Origin: Euryarchaeota archaeon UBA173
Lineage (GTDB): Archaea; Thermoplasmatota; Poseidoniia; Poseidoniales; Thalassarchaeaceae
Direction of reading: 5' to 3'
NCBI GenBank assembly: GCA_002498925.1
Contig: DAJH01000084.1
Coordinates: 1 to 15,902, forward strand
Length of the DNA: 15,902 nt
The translations under genes were made by a program, and so were the position numbers. How positions within the stretch are numbered: position 1 is the stretch's first letter; each line of letters begins with the position of its first letter. The notes under the pieces are model-generated. The model saw nothing but the letters and a program-made list of their open reading frames with translations, was not told the origin of the DNA and did no database searches. Below, one piece after another: positions 5,374 through 12,692 of this stretch.

Positions 5374-7185
5374 ATGCACCGACGTACTGTAGCAGCGACC
5401 TTGGTCCTGCTCTTCCTGGTCCCGGCCCTTTCGGGATGCTTCGGTGCTGAGGAAACTAATGACGCTGTACCCGAAGAAAATCACTGGCTCCCTCCCGTTG
5501 AGGAGCGCTCTGACCTGATTTACAGAGACAACGATGACTTCAGCAGAGTCTCGGAAAACGGGTCTTATCAGATAGGGGAAGTCATGTCAATCTATGTCCC
5601 TGTAACATCAATCTCCGTTGCTGATGGAGGGGCCGGCGTCACTGGAGGGGCCGAGGTCCATATGGGATTGTGGCTTCCATTGATTGATGGATGTGAGATG
5701 GGCTCCGAGACACTCGAGGATAAGTGCAGAGTCCCAATAATTGCAGAAATTGGACCATACTACGACGATGGAGACGTGGATGCATTAACTCCAGCAGACC
5801 GCCTGGGGCGTTTTCTGATAGAGAACTTCGTTCCACATGGATATGGAGTGGCTCAAGTATCGGTCTTCGGCACCGGAGAGTCAAACCACTGTATGGACTT
5901 GATGGGCGATGATGAGCAGGAAGGAATACACGCAGCGGTAGAGTACCTCGGGAAAGCCCCATTCTCAAATGGGAACGTTGGAATCATCGGCAAGTCATAT
6001 GATGGCTCAACACCATGGGAGGCAGCAGCGATGGGCTCCTCTCACCTGAAGACCATAGTCCCAATGTCGGGGCTTATCGGCCTACATGATCTGATGTGGA
6101 GGAATGGCAGTATGGAGTTACGTGGTGCCATCATGCACAATGGCGTTTACGGAAGCTTCGGCCTAGACGGCGATCTCGAAGATGTCCAGAATGCATGTGA
6201 AGGATACATGGAAGGGTATTACGCGGGCGTAGGCGCATATCTAACAGGGGACAATCTGGCTTGGACAGGAAGCGATTACTGGGAGGAGAGGCACTTCCTC
6301 ACCAGGGCAATTCAGAATTACAACGGATCAGTGTACATCATACACGGCCTCCAGGACTGGAACGTCGACCCACATATGGCATTCCCAGTGCATAATATGG
6401 TCAGGGACGCAGGACTTGATGTCAAGGGACTTTACGGCCAATGGGGGCATGATTACCCAGACAGAAGGGGTGGACATGAGGGCCTCTCTAGTGGCAGGGG
6501 CGCTGAGGCCTTCCCCTACACATTGAGATGGGACTGGGCTGATGATATGCTTGAGTGGTTCGATTTTTACCTGAAAGAAATGGGCCCAAAGCCCCGACTA
6601 ATCGCAGAGGTGCAAGATAATATGGGCGGTTGGAGAGTTGAGGAGACTTATCCCCCCTTGGACTCAATATGGATTCCTTATGGTATGGACCAGTGCTCAA
6701 TAATAGGCGGGAGCGATACTATCACGCCCACTTCCAGCTTAGTCGTTGAATGTCCTGAATTCGATACTGAGACAAGGATAGCTGGAACTCCAACATTCCA
6801 TATCGAGGCTACTATCTCTATACTCTCCACTAGTGGACATCTGTTCGTCGAAATGGTTCAATCTAGTACAGGAATGCATCTAGGGCATGCAGTGATGGAT
6901 TTGAGATTCCACGAAGGCGGCAGGGAGGGCGCTCCCCTGGCCCCAGGATCAACTGTAATTGCTAAGATGGAATTCTTCGGGATGGACGTTGTTGTTCCAG
7001 AGGGGGATGGAATCCAATTGATAATCACACAGACAGGAGAGGACTACCTGCCTAGCCCAGTATCGGTAATGCCCGTTTCGCTATCTATGGGCCCTCAAAG
7101 CATCCTTACCCTCCACACTGTGGAAAGGACCTGTGTGGATCTTTTCCTCCCCCCAATGCAAGAGCCATACCCGCAGTGCACCTAG
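5374..7185 (+). CDS. Exported lipoprotein alpha/beta hydrolase, CocE/NonD (S15) family
   Basis: A serine hydrolase of the CocE/NonD/Xaa-Pro dipeptidyl-peptidase clan, anchored outside the cell. From ATG 5374 the protein has 603 residues. Residues 1-22 form a lipoprotein signal peptide: RR, a hydrophobic core ATLVLLFLVPA and lipobox LSGC with the modified Cys22. The catalytic triad is visible: nucleophile Ser208 in IGKSYDG (family G-x-S-Y-x-G), Asp328 in HGLQDWNVDP, and His359 in YGQWGHDYP (the family usually has GPW-x-H). The C-terminal third (about 430-600) is the beta-rich jelly-roll domain typical of the family (TPTFHIEATISIL, APLAPGSTVIAKMEFFGMD). The likely substrates are proline-containing peptides or esters; sequence alone does not separate peptidase from esterase. 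The frame opens earlier (5302), but the signal peptide fixes the start at 5374. It is divergent from an M32 carboxypeptidase, consistent with use of external peptides. Confidence 0.9.
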   Translation: MHRRTVAATLVLLFLVPALSGCFGAEETNDAVPEENHWLPPVEERSDLIYRDNDDFSRVSENGSYQIGEVMSIYVPVTSISVADGGAGVTGGAEVHMGLWLPLIDGCEMGSETLEDKCRVPIIAEIGPYYDDGDVDALTPADRLGRFLIENFVPHGYGVAQVSVFGTGESNHCMDLMGDDEQEGIHAAVEYLGKAPFSNGNVGIIGKSYDGSTPWEAAAMGSSHLKTIVPMSGLIGLHDLMWRNGSMELRGAIMHNGVYGSFGLDGDLEDVQNACEGYMEGYYAGVGAYLTGDNLAWTGSDYWEERHFLTRAIQNYNGSVYIIHGLQDWNVDPHMAFPVHNMVRDAGLDVKGLYGQWGHDYPDRRGGHEGLSSGRGAEAFPYTLRWDWADDMLEWFDFYLKEMGPKPRLIAEVQDNMGGWRVEETYPPLDSIWIPYGMDQCSIIGGSDTITPTSSLVVECPEFDTETRIAGTPTFHIEATISILSTSGHLFVEMVQSSTGMHLGHAVMDLRFHEGGREGAPLAPGSTVIAKMEFFGMDVVVPEGDGIQLIITQTGEDYLPSPVSVMPVSLSMGPQSILTLHTVERTCVDLFLPPMQEPYPQCT

Positions 7186-7243
7186 AATACGCTGTGTCAT
7201 GGCCCCGAACGCTTGATGCGCACACCTTCTCTCGGATGGGTTC

Positions 7244-8791
7244 ATGTCGAACGGGGTTCCTAGGGTCAACGTCCCCGTCGTCGACCGTATCATGCTCCAT
7301 TTGTGGGAGCAGGATCATCAGGCCGACCACTATATCGTAACGCAAGAAGTAACCCGTCCAGGCATTGCAGAGGTGTGTGCAATGCATCCCCCCAATGTGT
7401 CTAGGTCAATGCGCGAACTAATGGCCGAAGGATTAGTTTCCGAGCACACTAGAAGCATAAGGGGCGAGAATCGAAGGCAGAAAACATGGCAGTTAACGGA
7501 GGATGGCAGGGAGGAGGCCAGGGAGAGAATAGAATCGCTAAGGTCAAGTCCAATACTAATTAGAGGGAGGGATGGGACCCTGTTGGAGGTCAGAGCAGAT
7601 GAAGCGCCGTCCAAGTTGGAGACAAATCTCTCATTGCTCCAAGTGCTTATGCATGCTCAACATGAAGGGGTACTAAACTTCGGTGACATCAGATTCGGTG
7701 CCATAGTGGCATCTGGCGAGGAACAACAAGGACCTGGCTCGATAACACTTCTAGCCGGGGCCCACTCAACCTATGACACACTTCCACCTAAGACTAGAAA
7801 TGTTCATGGAAGGGACTCTGAAAAGGCACAATTAGATGACTGGATTACGTCTGAAGTCCCACTATTCGTGATTTCTGGAATAGCTGGATGTGGAAAGACA
7901 ACACTCGCGTCTTATTGGCTCGAGGAGGCAATATCTAGTGGACTCAATCGAGAAGTAATGTACTATCCCTGCCAGCCATGGGACTCATCATTGGGAATTG
8001 CTACCAGCCTTCTTCATAGATTGGGAATAGGGGAGGATGGAAGGGACAGTGATCCGTATGAGGTCCTAGAATCTCTTCCGCTGAAGCCAGGTGCAAGGAT
8101 AGACTTGGATGCATATCGCAGAAGACTGAATGCGCATCTCCAAGACGACTCAGGAAAACTCGGTACTAAACCTCCACAACTCCTTCTCATTCTGGATGAT
8201 GTCCACAACATAGGTACTGAGGGCAACCATCTATTCGGGGCTCTACTCCAGGTCGCCGAAGCGACAAGCCTCAGGCTGCTAATGATTTCCAGAACTAATC
8301 TGGCATTCTATGATAGAAGAGATGTGCATACGAGGGAGAAGGTGCGTGAGCTTTCTCTTACAGGGCTAACAATCGAAGAAGTCAGAGAGTGGATTTCCTC
8401 TCTTGAGGTGCCTAGATCTGCTCCTATCGATGAAATTCACAAAGCCACTGGAGGGCATCCTCTGGCCGTTGAACTCCTGGAACTCTATGGGCAGACATTA
8501 CATGAGGACTGGCTAAGGTTCCTAGATGAGGAGATCCTAGATGTTTTGCCGAGCGATAGAAGGGAGATGCTTGCCCTATTGGCCGTAGCTGAGAGGCCAA
8601 TACCATGGGATTCCCTAGCTATTGCTGCAGAGTACGATGGACTCCCTCCACATGATCTCATCGAGAGGGGTCTGATGTTAGAATTATCAGATGGAATGTG
8701 GCTTCACGAGGCCCTTAGGGCCAGGCTTCTGAGAGATGTTGGAGAACCTCACGAGGATCGTCTAAGAAGGCTAAAAGACGCGTTACCCTAA
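7244..8791 (+). CDS. Winged-helix STAND ATPase (putative transcriptional regulator)
   Basis: The protein has 515 residues in three parts. Residues 10-95 form a winged HTH of MarR/ArsR-like build (VVDRIMLHLWE, then PPNVSRSMRELMAEGLVSE as the recognition region, and the wing RRQKTWQLTEDGREEARER). Residues about 100-185 form a linker/alpha-beta region I do not recognise. From about 188 (VHGRDSEKAQLDDWI) comes a STAND/NB-ARC-like NTPase: Walker A GIAGCGKT (212-219), Walker B LLLILDD (313-319), sensor LRLLMISRTN ending in Arg350, and the STAND-typical GHP (404-406) followed by a helical/winged segment to the C-terminus. It should bind DNA and switch between ADP and ATP states. Unlike most STAND proteins it ends without TPR, WD40 or LRR sensor repeats, so sensing may lie in the 100-185 region or in a partner. 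It follows the hydrolase by 58 nt. The stop overlaps the thioredoxin stop by 3 nt. The target is unknown. Confidence 0.85.
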   Translation: MSNGVPRVNVPVVDRIMLHLWEQDHQADHYIVTQEVTRPGIAEVCAMHPPNVSRSMRELMAEGLVSEHTRSIRGENRRQKTWQLTEDGREEARERIESLRSSPILIRGRDGTLLEVRADEAPSKLETNLSLLQVLMHAQHEGVLNFGDIRFGAIVASGEEQQGPGSITLLAGAHSTYDTLPPKTRNVHGRDSEKAQLDDWITSEVPLFVISGIAGCGKTTLASYWLEEAISSGLNREVMYYPCQPWDSSLGIATSLLHRLGIGEDGRDSDPYEVLESLPLKPGARIDLDAYRRRLNAHLQDDSGKLGTKPPQLLLILDDVHNIGTEGNHLFGALLQVAEATSLRLLMISRTNLAFYDRRDVHTREKVRELSLTGLTIEEVREWISSLEVPRSAPIDEIHKATGGHPLAVELLELYGQTLHEDWLRFLDEEILDVLPSDRREMLALLAVAERPIPWDSLAIAAEYDGLPPHDLIERGLMLELSDGMWLHEALRARLLRDVGEPHEDRLRRLKDALP

Positions 8792-9108
8792 GATGCCATG
8801 TGCCTGTCTAGCCAAGAATCCATCATTGGCTTAGGCCTAGCCCCTGTTTCTCTATCCACCAACTCTCCATTATTGAAGAGAAGCAAGGCTGGTATCCCCC
8901 TAACACCAAATCTCCCAGCACTAAGTGGGTTGACGTCAGTGTTCACCTTTGCAATCGTGATTTCTCTTTCTTCTGATATCTGCTTTAGCACTGGCCCTAT
9001 CATTTTGCACGGGCCACACCACGGCGCCCAGAAATCCACTAGGACCCATTCGTCACTTTTCGTTACAACATCAAAATCAGCATCACTTGTATCGACTACC
9101 TTTCCCAT
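8788..9108 (-). CDS. trxA: Thioredoxin
   Basis: A small cytosolic dithiol oxidoreductase of 106 residues, the normal thioredoxin size. The active site is FWAPWCGPCK with redox cysteines Cys31 and Cys34. Other conserved elements are the buried Asp in VLVDFWA, the cis-proline loop RGIPALLLFNNGE, and KVNTDVNP before it. Start: the frame can be read from 9147, but the fold begins at MGKVVDTSDADF, and ATG 9108 lies about 38 nt from a TATA-like ATATTGATAT, so the 13 upstream residues are unlikely to be translated. The gene converges on the STAND ATPase with overlapping stop codons (CTAA, 8788-8791) and is divergent from ribulose-phosphate epimerase. It probably supplies electrons for disulfide reduction; no thioredoxin reductase is in the window. 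Confidence 0.95.
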   Translation of the reverse strand: MGKVVDTSDADFDVVTKSDEWVLVDFWAPWCGPCKMIGPVLKQISEEREITIAKVNTDVNPLSAGRFGVRGIPALLLFNNGELVDRETGARPKPMMDSWLDRHMAS

Positions 9109-9140
9109 ACTCGCACCAAAGCGACGTGAGCGGGGCCCCC

Positions 9141-9150
9141 ATATCAATAT
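9141..9150. promoter_or_regulatory. Symmetric TATA-like element between thioredoxin and epimerase genes
   Basis: ATATCAATAT lies in the 69-nt gap between divergent starts. It reads TATA-like in both directions, about 38 nt before the thioredoxin ATG and about 32 nt before the epimerase ATG, implying short leaders of roughly 5-12 nt on both sides. A GGGGCCCCC run (9132-9140) flanks it on the thioredoxin side. Motif evidence only. Confidence 0.4.
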
Positions 9151-9177
9151 GCGGCTGTATCAATCACAACAATAGGT

Positions 9178-9897
9178 ATGAGAACCCAAGCCTCCACGGA
9201 ACAACTGGGGAGTCAATTGGAAGTTACACCCAGCATCCTCACAGTCGATTACTGCGAACTTGGTAGAACGCTAGACGAGGCGGCTGCTGCAGGAATAAAT
9301 TGGTTCCACATGGACGTCATGGACGGTAACTGGGTGGTCAACAAGACGATTACCTTCGGCCCCGCATTAATTCGTTCTGCTCGGGAGAGGTTAGGCCCTG
9401 AGGCATTCATTGATTGTCACCTGATGGTCAATAATGCCGAGGAATCCTGGGATCAATATGTCGATGCTGGTGTTGACATGGTGATTGCACATATTGAGGC
9501 AGTAGATGACTTCCCCACTCTCATCGATAACCTTCACTCGGCCGGCGTCCAGGCCGGTTGCGTTCTCAATCCTGATACCCCCGTAGAGGAAGTCATGCAA
9601 CTTCTCCCCGACCTCGATCTTGTTCTAGTGATGTCCGTAGTTCCTGGTAAGGGGGGCCAATCATTCATGCCAGAAGTCGAAGGCAAGGTTAGGGCATTTC
9701 GTGCCGCTATAGATTCTCAGGAGGAAGCAGGCGGTAAGTCCCCTATGCTCATGATTGATGGCGGAATAAAGGATCACAATGCAGCCACTGTTTCGGGATG
9801 GGGAATTGACATAGCAGTGGTTGGCAGTGGGCTAATCAATGACAGGGGGACAATCGCAGAGAATTTGGAATCAATACATTCGGCCCTAGCAAAGTAG
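9178..9897 (+). CDS. rpe: Ribulose-phosphate 3-epimerase
   Basis: It interconverts D-ribulose 5-phosphate and D-xylulose 5-phosphate in the non-oxidative pentose phosphate pathway, in the cytosol. The protein has 239 residues, slightly over the usual 220 because of about 15 extra N-terminal residues before the first strand. All TIM-barrel signatures are present: VTPSILTVDY (strand 1), FHMDVMDG with metal ligand His44 and catalytic Asp46, DCHLMV with His81, HIEA, MSVVPGKGGQSFMPE (phosphate loop), and MIDGGI with catalytic Asp194, then VVGSG. The segment after HMDVMDG is NWVVNKTITFGP where most members have HFVPNLTFGP, a mild variation that leaves the catalytic residues intact. The start is favoured by the divergent promoter just upstream. 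It leads a plus-strand group with BolA (41 nt gap), glutaredoxin and transporter genes. Confidence 0.95.
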   Translation: MRTQASTEQLGSQLEVTPSILTVDYCELGRTLDEAAAAGINWFHMDVMDGNWVVNKTITFGPALIRSARERLGPEAFIDCHLMVNNAEESWDQYVDAGVDMVIAHIEAVDDFPTLIDNLHSAGVQAGCVLNPDTPVEEVMQLLPDLDLVLVMSVVPGKGGQSFMPEVEGKVRAFRAAIDSQEEAGGKSPMLMIDGGIKDHNAATVSGWGIDIAVVGSGLINDRGTIAENLESIHSALAK

Positions 9898-9938
9898 TCG
9901 ACAATAGCATTCAAAGCCATCTCCCTCTATTCACATTC

Positions 9939-10262
9939 ATGGTGACCGAGAGCTGGGTGGCGAGCGAGGTTTCGAAGATCGTACCCGATGCAATTGTGGA
10001 GGCCACAGATCTTCATGGAACGGGCGACCATTTCCACGTCAGGATAATCTCACAGGGCTATGAGGGACTAAGGCCGCTCCAGAGGCAAATGCCGATACTC
10101 AGGCATTTCAAACAGCATCTGGAGAGCAACCTTGTCCATGCATTGGATCTGAAATGCATGACTCCAGAGCAGGCAAAGAACGCAGGAAGCACTACCTTCG
10201 ATCCACACTCAGGAAAGCAAGAGTTCTTTGGTGTGCATGTCAGACGAGATGACAGGAAGTGA
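9939..10262 (+). CDS. bolA: BolA-family protein
   Basis: BolA-like proteins partner CGFS monothiol glutaredoxins in Fe-S cluster or iron handling in bacteria and eukaryotes. The 107-residue product has the core signature GTGDHFHVRIIS (27-38), followed by YEGLRPLQRQM, the helix that follows it in BolA, and VHALDLKCMTPEQA (66-79) where the conserved His67 can be a cluster ligand. A tail of about 28 residues after the core (ending GVHVRRDDRK) is longer than in most BolA proteins. The next gene, a CGFS glutaredoxin, starts 4 nt after this stop, which strongly supports a working BolA-Grx pair. The start ATG 9939 is followed immediately by an in-frame GTG; either leaves the domain intact. No obvious promoter of its own, so it probably belongs to the epimerase operon. 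Confidence 0.88.
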   Translation: MVTESWVASEVSKIVPDAIVEATDLHGTGDHFHVRIISQGYEGLRPLQRQMPILRHFKQHLESNLVHALDLKCMTPEQAKNAGSTTFDPHSGKQEFFGVHVRRDDRK

Positions 10263-10266
10263 ACGT

Positions 10267-10608
10267 ATGAGTGAATTCAATTGGAGCCCCGAAGAATTAC
10301 AAGAAGTAGTCGATAGTAACCCAATTGTCATTTTCATGAAAGGAACTCCAGCACAACCACAGTGTGGATTCTCTAACAGGGGAGCCCAAATTGTCAGCTC
10401 CTTCGCCAAAGAGGTTGGTCTGGAGCAATTCGCGTGCGTCAATGTCCTTTCCGACCCAAGGGCAAGGACTGCCCTGAAGGATTGGTCCGAATTTCCCACT
10501 ATCCCGCAGGTATTTGTCCACGGGGAACTCATTGGGGGGAGCGATATCGTCCTCGAGATGTACCAGGATGGTAGCCTCAAGGAGATGTTTGAATCCGGAA
10601 TGGCATGA
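10267..10608 (+). CDS. grxD: CGFS monothiol glutaredoxin (Grx4/GrxD type)
   Basis: The product has 113 residues, the size of single-domain monothiol glutaredoxins, which carry or transfer [2Fe-2S] clusters with BolA partners rather than reduce disulfides. The family block IVIFMKGTPAQPQCGFS is complete, with active-site Cys33 in CGFS. The cis-Pro and glutathione-binding part is EFPTIPQVFVHGELIGGSDI, including TIPQ and GG-D. The frame could be read from 10228, inside bolA, but MSEFNWSPEEL at 10267 fits the family start, sits 4 nt after the bolA stop and has AGGAAG a few bases upstream. The stop overlaps the start of the transporter gene (ATGA), so the two are translationally coupled. Confidence 0.93.
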   Translation: MSEFNWSPEELQEVVDSNPIVIFMKGTPAQPQCGFSNRGAQIVSSFAKEVGLEQFACVNVLSDPRARTALKDWSEFPTIPQVFVHGELIGGSDIVLEMYQDGSLKEMFESGMA

Positions 10609-11549
10609 GTGAGGAAGACGCCAGTAGACGCCTACCTATGGCGACAGCACTCTTTGGCGCTGCTGTACTCTCGTTCGCCCCCCTCCTTTACCAGTATTCA
10701 GACACAGCCCCCGTCACTGGGGCATTCTTCAGGATGCTTTATGCAGTTCCAATACTAGCGGTCTTAGCCTATCGCGTAAAATCCGAAGATAAGAGGCCAA
10801 CCAAGACTAGGGCGATTGCTTTCCTAGCCGGGCTCCTGCTGGCATTGGACTTTGTTGGCTATCACAGCGCTATCGATTATGTTGGAACGGGAATATCTAC
10901 GTTGATAGGCAACTCCCAGGTGATCATTGTCACCCTGGTAAGCTGGTGGCTACTCGGTGAGAGGCCAAACAAGTCGATACTTCTCGCACTCCCATTGGTG
11001 ATGATAGGGCTGGCATTGATTTCAGGAGTTTGGGACGATGAGCCATATGGAGCCGATCCCTTCAAGGGCGTAATAGCATCGATTTTCGCAGCTATATTCT
11101 ACTCATCTTTCCTTCTTGTTTACAGGTATTCGAATAGGGATATGGCACCTTCATCGAGTCTACAGTTCGACGCTACATTGGGTGCGGCGACAGGTCTACT
11201 TATCGTGGGCCTAATGCCCCTCGGGACTGTCGGAATCGAAAAGATCGACTTCAACATTTCATGGCCCGGACACGCATGGCTACTGTTACTAGCCGTCTCG
11301 TGCCAGGTTACTGGCTGGCTTGCAATCACCCATGCATTGCCGAGACTCCCTGGGGCCCACACCTCGTTCGCAGTCCTGACGCAGCCTGTTCTAACCATAG
11401 TATGGGGGACGATTATACTGGGGGAGGACCCCTCGCTACAGCAATCAGCCGGAATGGCCCTGATACTTGCATCTGTCATTTCAGTGACGGTATTCGGGGA
11501 GGCCAAGGCTAGCTCTGGCTCAGAAGTAGGTGTACAGGGCGAGAGATAG
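10605..11549 (+). CDS. EamA/DMT-superfamily membrane transporter
   Basis: A 314-residue integral membrane protein with about ten hydrophobic segments in two EamA repeats of five. In the first repeat, segments near MATALFGAAVLSFAPLLY, FFRMLYAVPILAVLAY, AIAFLAGLLLALDFVGY and STLIGNSQVIIVTLVSWWLL (followed by GERP) match the drug/metabolite transporter pattern. The second repeat ends with SFAVLTQPVLTIVWGTIILGE, the mirror of that GE motif, then GMALILASVISVTVF. Such proteins export or exchange small metabolites or amino acids, and the substrate cannot be read from sequence. Its start codon overlaps the glutaredoxin stop (ATGA). That links it to the BolA-Grx pair transcriptionally and perhaps functionally, but operon position alone does not define the cargo. 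Confidence 0.88.
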   Translation: MSEEDASRRLPMATALFGAAVLSFAPLLYQYSDTAPVTGAFFRMLYAVPILAVLAYRVKSEDKRPTKTRAIAFLAGLLLALDFVGYHSAIDYVGTGISTLIGNSQVIIVTLVSWWLLGERPNKSILLALPLVMIGLALISGVWDDEPYGADPFKGVIASIFAAIFYSSFLLVYRYSNRDMAPSSSLQFDATLGAATGLLIVGLMPLGTVGIEKIDFNISWPGHAWLLLLAVSCQVTGWLAITHALPRLPGAHTSFAVLTQPVLTIVWGTIILGEDPSLQQSAGMALILASVISVTVFGEAKASSGSEVGVQGER

Positions 11550-11663
11550 TTGCGAAGGGATGGGATGCACTTAGCGAGAACCTAACGACCCTGTACGAGC
11601 CGATGTGAGGGCCGGAGATAGATAATCGTTGTTGGATTAATGCCCGTTTACGGCCATTTTAGT

Positions 11664-11674
11664 CAATTTTTTAC
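11664..11674 (+). terminator. T6 tract ending the epimerase-to-transporter operon
   Basis: TCAATTTTTTAC contains six T residues (11667-11672) on the plus strand in the 129-nt gap between the convergent transporter and aminopeptidase genes, preceded by another TTTT (11657-11660). U-rich tracts are the main archaeal terminator signal. No strong stem precedes it. Nothing else is recognisable in the gap. Confidence 0.5.
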
Positions 11675-11678
11675 CAAA

Positions 11679-12692
11679 TTATGCCACTGTTAGTACTTCG
11701 GGACCGCCCTCTGTGACGTACACCGAGTGTTCAAACTGACCCACGACCCCTCCGTCCCTGTCCTTCAGGGCCGAGTAAACCTCGATGAACCTGATAGAGG
11801 TCAGCTTCTTCACTAGAGCATTCCATTTCCTACGGAGGGACTCCTCATCCGCTTCGGGGAAGGGCTTCTCGAGTAGAGGATATGCCCACCGCTCAGCAAA
11901 AGGTAGCGTACTATACCGCTCTTCGATATAACGGGCCATGGTCGCCCCCAATGGCTTCAATTTGCCCTTGTCAAGGGCCTTACGAATTTTTACATCTCCT
12001 GTCACTCTGAGTATATTCGAGGAGTCCGCTGGACTCACATTGTCAACCATCCCGCTTTTTCCAGTTGTATTGAATGGCTCGACGGCATAGACGCCACCTT
12101 CCTCAACAGCCCCCTTGAACCCGGGATTACTTGTTCCGCAAGCATACATTGGGATCGAAACTCCATTGTGAAGGTTCCATCTCTCCATCTGGTGCCCGCA
12201 GAGATTGGAAATGGGTGAGAAACCGGCGTCTTTCGCCACTTGCTCAGCAGCTGCCCCGACTTTGTGCCAAGGTGTACCGGGATGCATGATTTCTATGGCA
12301 GCATCCCTCGCCTCTCTGGCGGCCCTGATTTGTTCGGTGTGCTTGCCGCCATTACCGACTTCGATCGTCATTGCGTTGTCCCCAAGGGCCCCCTTGATGT
12401 GTACTCCAACGTCCAGTTTCACTAGGTCGCCCTTCTGGAAAACCATCTCATCATCCCATCCTTCCGGGGGAGTCTGTTGGGAGTTGGTGGTGTAATGTGC
12501 CGCGAAGTCGTTAACTGAAATGGTAACCGGAAAGGCCGCTTGACCTCCATGCCTTCGAATGAACCTTTCAGCGGAGTCAATAACCTCATTCCAGGATTTA
12601 CCAGCAACTATCTCTCCCTCGATCCCCTCAAGAGTCCGCCTAGCCACGTGACCGGCGTCTTTCCATTGCTTCAAGTCCGACTCTTCGACCAT
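11679..12692 (-). CDS. map: Methionine aminopeptidase, type II (archaeal)
   Basis: It removes the initiator methionine from nascent proteins with two metal ions, in the cytosol. The pita-bread fold ligands are all present: Asp94 in VKLDVGV, Asp105 in LGDNAMTI, His167 in CGHQMERW, Glu205 in YAVEPF and Glu321 in GQFEHSVYVTE. His66 in FAAHYTTN is the conserved substrate-site histidine. The segment between Glu205 and the last ligand, with SSNILRVTGDVKIRKALDKG onwards, is the helical insert that defines type II enzymes. At 337 residues it is somewhat longer than typical archaeal enzymes (about 295), with the extra length spread over the insert and surface loops. The ATG at 12692 lies 22 nt inside the upstream Sua5 gene, indicating co-transcription and coupling. 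It is the last gene of the four-gene minus-strand operon. Confidence 0.95.
   Translation of the reverse strand: MVEESDLKQWKDAGHVARRTLEGIEGEIVAGKSWNEVIDSAERFIRRHGGQAAFPVTISVNDFAAHYTTNSQQTPPEGWDDEMVFQKGDLVKLDVGVHIKGALGDNAMTIEVGNGGKHTEQIRAAREARDAAIEIMHPGTPWHKVGAAAEQVAKDAGFSPISNLCGHQMERWNLHNGVSIPMYACGTSNPGFKGAVEEGGVYAVEPFNTTGKSGMVDNVSPADSSNILRVTGDVKIRKALDKGKLKPLGATMARYIEERYSTLPFAERWAYPLLEKPFPEADEESLRRKWNALVKKLTSIRFIEVYSALKDRDGGVVGQFEHSVYVTEGGPEVLTVA

Noticed and set aside
7244..8791. STAND ATPase as an antiviral (Avs-like) defence protein
   Set aside because: It has an N-terminal winged helix instead of a nuclease or other effector, lacks a repeat sensor, and has no defence neighbours.
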